Source: Tetracentron sinense
Lineage: Eukaryota > Streptophyta > Magnoliopsida > Trochodendrales > Trochodendraceae
Length of the DNA stretch: 64,000 nucleotides
Direction: 5' to 3'
NCBI GenBank assembly: GCA_015143295.1
Contig: CM026557.1
Span: 42,665,965 to 42,729,964, forward strand
Shown: positions 51,301 to 60,871 of the stretch, piece after piece
How the letters are laid out: every line of letters starts with the position of its first letter
Numbering within the stretch: position 1 is the stretch's first letter
Notes under the pieces: generated by a model
Databases searched by the model: none
What the model was told of the DNA's origin: nothing
Seen by the model: the letters and a program-made list of their open reading frames with translations, nothing else
Position numbers and translations under genes: made by a program

Positions 51301-54300
51301 GGACCATTTCGTCCATACTACCTATCATACTGGTATTGTTTCTCCTTGTTTATGGGAGCAGCTATCTCCTTGCCCTATGGCTATGCCTTGTTAAATAATT
51401 AAATAACATAATGTAAAAAAAAAAAAATTGTTTTCAAAAGTTCAAGGCCCCTTGCCCAATGGCTATGCCCTGTTAATTAATGAAATAATAGAGTATAAAG
51501 TTTTTTTTTAAGTTCAGTGGAACAGCTGCCCCTTGTCCCAAAACTATGCCATGTTAAATAATTATAAAATATAGTATAAAAGATTTTTTTTTAAGTTCAA
51601 TGGGGCAGCTACCCCATGCCCAAGGGTATGCCTTGTTTTTCAAAGTCCAAGGGGGCACTGCCCCATGCCTATGCTATTCCTAATAAATAAACAATATGTA
51701 TTTTTTTTAAGTTCGGGGGAGGGAGAGCACGTGCCCCCAGGCCCCCTGGCTCCGCCCCTGAGCAGGAGTATTTCTCCATTCTTTAACAGTCATTGAACTG
51801 TTACTTAGAGATAGAGAGTTCTAACAACAAAGGTTTTAGTACTAGAAACATCACCATAGGGTGAATTATGTACCAGTGTGCTTTCTACAAAGTCTGTCAC
51901 CCACTTATATCCTAATCACCTTTTCAGTTATCGAATTCTGGGAATGGTGTCCCAAGGGTTCCCTTCTCCTGATTGAAAACAAGAATGATATCATTAATAG
52001 GTAAAAAGGAGTAAAATAAAATTTAACAATGCACGCGTTCTTCTAGAAATGAATCAGCCATACTACTTTCCAATCTTGGCAAGCAAGAGAAGGAGATGTT
52101 GAACATCCGCAACCAAATCATAAATCTCCTTAAAAACATGAAACAATCCTCATGTCCCCTTTCTCTGAATGGATGCCCAACTAATCACGTTGCTAATATC
52201 CCCTCCACCATAACTTCGTTTAGAAATAGTATTTAGTGACTCTTAAACCCTGGAGGAGCAAAAGTCGGGTTTCGGCTTTGTATGAACTTTGAACAACCTA
52301 CACCAATCAGACCTGGGAAAACATAGATAAACCTACCCCTCATTGTTTGTGAAGAATGAAGATAACTCCAACCTCAAGGGCACCATTATTGCACCCTAGT
52401 TTTCCTGTTAATCAGTAATGTCAAAGGCAAACCAACAAGTTTTTCTATACATATTCTAAGATTTCTGTCTCCAGATGCGTTAATATCCAAGTATTTATGC
52501 TTGCTTGTAACATCACTGTTTGCACTTTGGATCGAATGTATAACAAAGAGAAATCTCATTTTCAGTTTTCCAGTAATTCAGCATCATTTGGACAAGTTTT
52601 CTATGGCACCTCTCTCCCTTGCATAGCCCGTTGGAGAAGGATTATCTCAGATTGGAACTCATCAGCGTTTCTCAGCATATAAGAGCTAAAATTCCACCCT
52701 CTAGCAAGCTCAATCATAAGACGGTGGTACGAATCCAAATCTCCAAAAGGCAGGCGTTTTCGGAACCGCTTATGTGTAATAATGGTGGAGGTGCAATGTG
52801 TAGTGATAAAGGCATGCACCCAGCTGTATGCACCGACAACTTTGAGTAGGGTTGTCTGTATGTGAACAGTTCGGCTTCTTATATAGCTTTTTCTGGTGGA
52901 GATGCTACGTGCCGAAGTTCTTTTCCAGCAACATCAATATATTTATATATCAGAGTGGTGATCATCCCTGTTTGATTGGTTGTGTCAATCCATCAGGGGC
53001 TATTTGGTTGGTTGTGTCAATTGAATGCTGATTTCCATGGTGAGGAACCTCCTGTCAGCTCTAATCGATACATCCAGGCAAACCTTATTGTATTTGGTAA
53101 TAACCGTATGCAGCTGGGGCAAGCCATCGTATGATCAGTAATGGGCCTAATGGCCAATCGGACGATCCTCCTTCTAAGGATCTGTTGGACCTTAATGTCC
53201 CGTCAGTTCAGGCAAAGCATCCTTGCCTTTCCCAATTCTGTCTGAGAGGTTAAAGAGGTGATGCCTGAAGATGATCCATATTCATTTTACCTATTCTCAA
53301 TAAGGAATCCAAGAGACTGGTAGGTGATCCTCCTGGTGTGGTATTGTGCTCTAGCATCGGAATTATTAATAGCGAAGCAGTGTCCCCCTGATCCAGATTT
53401 GGAGCTCCCTCGTCATCACGGAAAGAGTGTGAACAAGTTGATCAGCACATCTTCCGATCTCAATCATTCGTCTCAGCAGTCCAATAAATCCAGGATGCCA
53501 TTGACACTCATAATGATCTTGCCCTTCCGGCACCGGAGAAATCTTGATGGTTCGGAGAAATTTATTGTCAGACAGGTAACTCGTTGGAGTTATCTCCTCT
53601 TTCTCGAGGCGCATTTTCTCCTCTTTCTCAAGGTATGTCTAGCAGCCCTTCTTCTAGTTTTGGTTTTTCATTTCCTCCTGATTTTTTTCTATCAATAAAG
53701 CATGATTATAGAATATATTAAGAGCAGTGTTTTAAAAAGCGTGTGAGGCTTACCCCTCGAGGCTCGCCTCAGGGCGAGGCTTAAGGAAAATGCCTTGAGG
53801 CTCAACCATGAGGCTTAAACAATTAAACCCCATGAGGCTCACATAAGGCATATGCCTCAGGCCTTGAAACTCGCTTTATGTTCATGGCGTACGTCTCATA
53901 CATTAACTAAAATTAGGTTTATAGTCACAACTGAGACTTAAATGTTTTTTTTTCAATGTTATTTGTTTCAACTAATAACAAATAACACTATTTATTTCAT
54001 ATAATACATTGAAAATGATGATGGTGATATTGGTTTCAATTAACACTTAATTAATTATTTTTAACGTATTTAGGATTTTAAAACCCTTTGAGTATAACTC
54101 ACACTATTTCCCTAGTAGACATTGCCAAATTTGGAGTCACTGGCCTATAATGTAGTTCATGACTTTCTTGCAATCTTTTACTAAAATTTTAAATCCACCA
54201 TACGAATGATGAATTGATGATTGAAAGTCATCTTCAATATGTATATGAACAAAAAAAAAACTACATTTCAGCATTTTTTGGCATTTCTTATCTTTATTTT

Positions 54301-54372
54301 TTGTAGTTAAATAGTTTATATAGTATATCTTATGTGCACGCGAGCGTGGACACGAACACACAATGTACACGA

Positions 54373-54415
<43 letters not shown>

Positions 54416-57400
54416 AACTATAATCTTCCATCAACTTTTTGAATCTTTTTGCAAATTTTCTTATATTGTATTTATTTGTTAAAATGAGAGAGCATGAAGC
54501 TTTCTTGCAAGGCTTAAGCCTCACGCCTCAAGGTTTACGCCTCACGCATCTTGAGGTCCTAACGTCTCATTTCACGCCTTCACGTTTTAAGACATTGATT
54601 AAGAGGGAAAAGAAAGTACAACGCAAAGCCATGTGCTATGGGGCTCATAAGCAGATGAACCCAATAACTCCACCAAAGAATAAAATAAACAAGACAAGAT
54701 AGGATAAGGCACCGTTATCTTGCTGGTTGTCATCTTATAGCATCTCCTTGTGTTGCATTGTTTACCGAAATCCATGTGCTGGAAGTTCATTCTTCTCTAT
54801 TCACACATCTGGAGTTGAGAGGGACATTAGGGAGTTGGATAGACTAACTTTGAGCAGCAGGGTAGGGAAGTCAAATTATCAGCTGCCAGATCATTGCCAA
54901 ATTGTCCATAACCTTGCGGATAGCATGGGTGATTCCAGTAAGTTAGGGCATTTCCAGATTGTCCATAACCTTAAGGATAGTATGGGTAATTCCACGCCAC
55001 CATAAGTCTTCCTAAAATTTAACCCAATTACCCATCCCAATTCCCGACACTAAATCTGATAAACTAGGTGACCAACGAAATAATGTTAGATATGAATTTC
55101 CAAGGAGATTGGAGGTTGACTCAATCAGCCGTCCTAGAATTCCACCCATCAAGATCCATCCTATATTGTTTTTTATGACCAAGATTGCTCAAGAGGGAAC
55201 CTTCAAAGCCACTTACACATCAACACAATATTCCTTACTTTTTCTTTTTTTAATTGGTAAATCATAGTATAAATCACTATTTTCTTTACTTTGATCCTGC
55301 CAATGTTCACTCCACCCTTTGGATATAGAAACCATCTCCCAACTAACCAAGTGGTCTATCTTGACCCCTCGATTATCCCAAAGGACGTTCCTCTGAACCT
55401 GCTAGTTTTTAATAAATTTATACGGAGCTTTAAAGAGGGACCAAAAGTAATTTAGCAAATTAAACAAAGTAGAATTGATCAGAGTAATTCTGTCCCCCAG
55501 CCAAACATAATTCATGTTCCAAATAAAGAGACATTTAGTAGTCTTTTCCATAATCGGGCCCCAATGTTCAAGAGATTTAGGATTTGCACCAATGGAAAAA
55601 CAAGGCACCTCAACAGTCACAGTGAAATTCTACAACCCAAAATGTTATTGAAATCCGAGATCTCGTCAAACCTAAGGTTAATACCAACTAAACAGCTTTC
55701 ATCCATGTTAATCTTGAGCCCTGGAATAATCTCAAAGCATTTTAAGCCATATTTCAACTTTCAAGTTACATATCAGACCAACATCAGCCTCACAATATAG
55801 AAGGTTGGCATAGTCAAATTGAAGATGGCATATATTCACCTTACCCTTTATAAGATGCCGAGATTCAGCTAATTCTGCTCAAATGTCACCCACAATCGTG
55901 CAGATAAAAAGAGGAGGGGGGGGGGGGAGGGGGGCTGCCGCCTTAAAGTGTACCTCTGTATTAAAGGGAAAAACTGAATCCACTAATCATTATAAAATTA
56001 TTGCACCAAGGACACATTCCTCCTCTTGGATCCAAGCCTCTTTGATCAAGGAAATAATCTACATAAAATCTCAATCCAACCTATCATAGGCTTTTTTCTA
56101 GTTCCAACTTTACCTCCATTCCTTTTCACTCGTCCTTGAATCTCTCTTTAATGCACTCAAAGGTGATAAGAATTTCATCCAATATTTTCCTTTCTTTAAT
56201 GAAAGCTCCCTGAGATGAGGAAATCATCAAATCCAAGACATCTCCAAACCTCTTAGCCAGATTTTGAAAAGGTTCTTATTCATCCCAAAAACCAAACTTA
56301 TGGGGCCTGAACACGATATGCACAATACTGTTAGGATACAAAAAAACATATATGGATACGTTGCAGGGTATCTTTATAACACTCAAACTGAGCGTATGAA
56401 CTTCACAATAAAACTCATTTTTTCATTTTGTCCCTCAAAATCTTTTTTTTTTTTTTTTAAATCAAATTGAGACTATGAACAGAACAAAAAATTAAAAAAA
56501 CACTCATTTCGACATTTTGCTATTCAAAAACCTTTATGAACATCTTTTATAAAAATAAAAACTCTATGGTTTGCCGCATCCGATTCATACCTATTCATTG
56601 TCATTGCTGTAAGGTATGTCTTTTTCAATTTGTTTATTTGTGTGATTATCTATTTTAATTTTTAATAAAATGTTGATATATGTAATATCGGGGGTATACT
56701 TGTAAAAGGGCATATATGTAATGTTCTCTCTTTATATAATATGCTAGTAGGGTTCTCTAATCCCTAACTAAGCAATTTATCCTAACCTCTCTTTCTCCTC
56801 TCTTCTCTCTTTTCTCTTCTCTAAACCCTAAATCCTCCAAACCCTTTCTCCAACTTGGTATCAGAGCTACATTAAAAGAAGAAGATCGTCATTTAAAGCC
56901 GTAACAACAACAAAAGGAAGAAAGAGCTAGCTGCCACGTTTTTAGTCATACGGTTGTCTCAATCCGTATGGCCTAGGTCTTATATTTTTGGGTTTTGGGT
57001 TCTTTAAAGATATATTTTTCAAAGATCTTTATTTTAGAGGATTTTTGAATCATATTTCATGAGATTTAGTTACATATTGATGAGTTATGATGATTTGAAG
57101 AAAAAATACAAAAAAATTTTTTAAAAAAAATATTGTTTTGGTTCAGATTTTTTACCGCTTGAATAAGTTGTTGCTTCCACTATTTATTGGTCGTGGTTAG
57201 ACCCTTTTTTTTAGAGGAATATCTTGAACCTTTTTTTTTTTTTTTGGATGAGATTTGAAAAAGTTTTGGATGAGATTTGAAAAAGTTGTGATGATTTTAC
57301 AGCCCAACTTCACAACCGTTTTTTTGCTAAAAAATGGTTTTTATACCCTATTTGCTTATAACAACAACTTAAGTCATCTCTTTGGTAATCTTAATACCAT

Positions 57401-60400
57401 TAGATCTTTTGTTGTTGATATTTTTGATCGATTGATTGTTTGTTCCTTGAGTTTCTACTATGGCGGCTAAAGTTCTTGCTCCTTGAGTTTCATCTTAATG
57501 TTTATATTGGGGGTCGCTCTAAGATACGGTATCTTGATGGTAAGACCCCACAGCCGAAGACGGGTATTCCCAAAATTGCTAAGTGAAAGGCAAAGAATTG
57601 CAGTATTTTGGGTTGGTTGTTCAATTCCATGGAGTCTCAGATTGCAGGAGATTGTCATGAACTTTGCGAGGCTCTTATTCAGACTTATGCCCTAGTAGAG
57701 AATGATGCTCGGATTTATCAACTTCCTCGTGAGATCTCACTTTCAGCAATGAGATATGTCTATTTCAGATTATTTTGGGGCTCTTCAGCGTCGTTGGGAA
57801 GAATTGAATCATTATGAGCCTCTTTCTAAATTATCTGCTATTTCCGCCAAGATTATAACGATGTGAATTGAGCGTCACCGCATTTATGATTTCTTAGGAG
57901 GTTTTCAGGCCGAATTCAAGCTGTTGCATACTCAGATTCATGTCACATCTCCTTTGTCATCTCTTCGATCTGTGTACTCCACTGTATTTGGTGAGGAACA
58001 CCACCGGGCTATTATATCTTTGAGCACCACTCCTATGCCCCTTCCAGGTCATACCGCCTTTGCTACTAATTTTTGTCCTGCTGCTGGACGTGGTAGGGGG
58101 GTTGTTGTGAGAGGGGTTGTCGTGGTCGTGGCAGACCTACTACTCCTTATAGTCATTGTGGTATAGTGGAACACGATCGTGATCATTGTTACAGTTTGTA
58201 TGGCGATCCTGAGGGTTACCAGCCTCGTCCTTTTGCTCACTTTACTAAGACTCCTGTTGTTGATCCTCAGTCCTCAGTTGTTACCAGTGATCCTCTAGAG
58301 TCCATAAGAGCCCAGGTTGCTGAAATGATCTGAGCTGAGTTCCGTCTGCAGAGTGATTCTCCTTATACTGCTACTTCATCTACCACATGTATCCATGCTC
58401 CCTCGGCCTATGCCGCTATTACATCGTATTCTTCCCCTAGCTGGATTATTGATATCGGAGCTACTGGTTATATGACAGGTGACTGGTGAGTCACAGGGTT
58501 ATTCCATTTATTCACCTTCATTGCCTACTGTCAAGATTCGCTTGCCTGATGGTTCTTTTACTCCGGTCTCAGGAGTAGGACACATTCCTATGTCTCCATC
58601 TCTCTCTTTATCTCATATGTTACATGTTCCTCATCTATCTTCTAACCTTCTTTCAGTGAGTAGTCTTACTACCAAACTTAACCGTTGTGCTATGTTTTAT
58701 CTTTCTCATAGTCTCTTTTAGGACCTGACTACGAGGAAGATTGTTGGTAGAGGAGTGGAAAGAAGTGGACTTTACTACCTGTGGATGCTATTGATAATAC
58801 TTATCGTTTATGACATACCAAGCTTGGACATATTGGATCTAAGACTTCATATTCTTTGATTCTTACTTTTAGTAAACTTTGTTTTTCATCTACTTTTCAA
58901 TGTGATACTTGTGAGTTTACTAAATATGTTCGTACTGTTTATCCTTCTCGGATGCATAGATTTCGTTCTATTTTTCAGTTAGTTCACTCGGATGTTTGGA
59001 GACCATCTCCTATTCCCTCAAGTGATGGCTTTTGTTATTATGTTACATTTATTGATGATTGGATCTAAGACTTCATATTCTTTGATTCTTACTTTTAGTA
59101 AACTTTGTTTTTCATCTACTTTTTAATGTGATACTTGTGAATTTACTAAATATGTTCGTACTGTTTATCCTTCTCGGATGCATAGATTTCGTTCTATTTT
59201 TCAGTTAGTTCACTCGGATGTTTGGAGACCATCTCCTATTCCCTCAAGTGATGGCTTTTGTTATTATGTTCCTTTTATTGATAATTACACTCAAGTTACT
59301 TGGGTGTGCCTTTTTAAGTCTACGGATGAGGTGTTCTCTAAATTTCAGGAATTTCATGCTATGATTGTTACCCAGTTTGGTAGTCTTATTAAGGCTCTTC
59401 GTTCTGAATCTTCTGATAATGGCGGTGAGTATCTCTCTGCACCTTTTGTCTAGTTTCTTCAAACTCATGAGATTGCACATGAGCTTACATGTCCTTATAC
59501 GCCTCGACAAAATGGTGTTATTGGGCGCAAGAATTGTCATTTAGTTGGTGTCACTCATTCTTTGTTGCGAGGCATACAGGTGTCTAAGTCTTATTGGTCC
59601 GTGGCTCTTCTCACTGCATGTTTTCTCATCAATCGAACTCCTTCTTACATTCTTGATAGCCTCTCACTATATTTGCTTATTTGCCCTCAGGTTCCTATTT
59701 TTCTCATTGAGCCACGAGTGTTTGGTTGTACTTGCTTTGTCCAGAATCTTCGCCCCAGTCGTCAGAAATTGGATGATAAGGTCATTCCTCATTCAATGAG
59801 TCTTTGTTGGCTATCAGTGTTACGGCCCTCAATCTCGTCATTTCTTTGTCTCTCTGGATGTTACTTTTTTCGAGACAGTCTCTTATTTCTCTCCTGCTCC
59901 TAAGGCGTCACCTGTCTCTGTGCCTTCACCTACTGTTTCTCCTGTCTCTATGTCTTTACTTTTTGCAGGGGATCTCCCACAGCAGAAGGAGTTTCTCACA
60001 TACTTTCGCCGCCAACCACCAGGTTCCTCCTCCGATGTGCCTCTACCACTGTCTTCTCCGCAGGCCACTACTCGAGGTACTTCGTTACCCTCTGTTACTC
60101 TTGTTCATTCTCTTGCTATTGTCTTAGATTCTGTGATTCATGAGCGGACAAAGCACATTGAGGTTGATATTCACTTTCTTCATGAGAAAGTCCAGGATTG
60201 TTCTTTATCTCTTCAATTGTTTCGTCTTCTCAACAACTTGCTGATATCTTCACCAAGCCGGTTGGCCCTGCTATTCTTCAGGATATTACTGTCAAACTGG
60301 GCATTCTTAATGTTATGCTCCACCTTGAGGGGGAGTGTTATTGGGGGTATACTTGTAAAATGGCATATATGTAAAGTTCTCTCTTTATATAATATGCTAG

Positions 60401-60819
60401 TAGGGTTCTCTAATTCCTAACTAAGCAATTTACCCTAACCTCTCTTTTTCCTCTCTTCTCTCTTTTCTCTTCTCTAAACCCTAAATCCTCAAAACCCTTT
60501 CTCCAACTTAAAGAATATAACATGTATTATAAATTATAGATTTACAGAATATCATGTTTGATCCATGGATCTAAAACTCCTTTTTGCAAGCTTTTGAGCA
60601 ATTTTTATGTAAGTTAAAAAAAATCAATCTTTTGTGATTATTTCTTAAAATGAAGCATATAATATGCATAATAGATAATGAATCAATGGATTTTATTAGA
60701 TTTTTGAGTAATTGTTCTGGTATTTTTTGGGAACAATAAAAAAAAACAAATTTTTTCAAACAAAATATGGAGAATCTATGCATTATCTGCATCATCCGTA
60801 GATTAATCTCAATTCTGAA

Positions 60820-60871
<52 letters not shown>

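Larger units (their letters stand above)
56681..60508 (+). mobile_element. second Ty1/copia element, internally deleted
   Basis: The 5' LTR is 56681-56855 and the 3' LTR is 60336-60508. They are close copies (ggggtatacttgtaaaa, tatgctagtagggttctcta). A primer-binding site TGGTATCAGAGC starts at 56856, and the polypurine tract 'ttgagggggag' precedes 60336. No clear 5-bp duplication was found. Reverse transcriptase is missing. Confidence 0.85.

Noticed and set aside
58049-58240. Threonine-rich minus-strand frame
   Set aside because: Antisense of the glycine-rich end of copia Gag.
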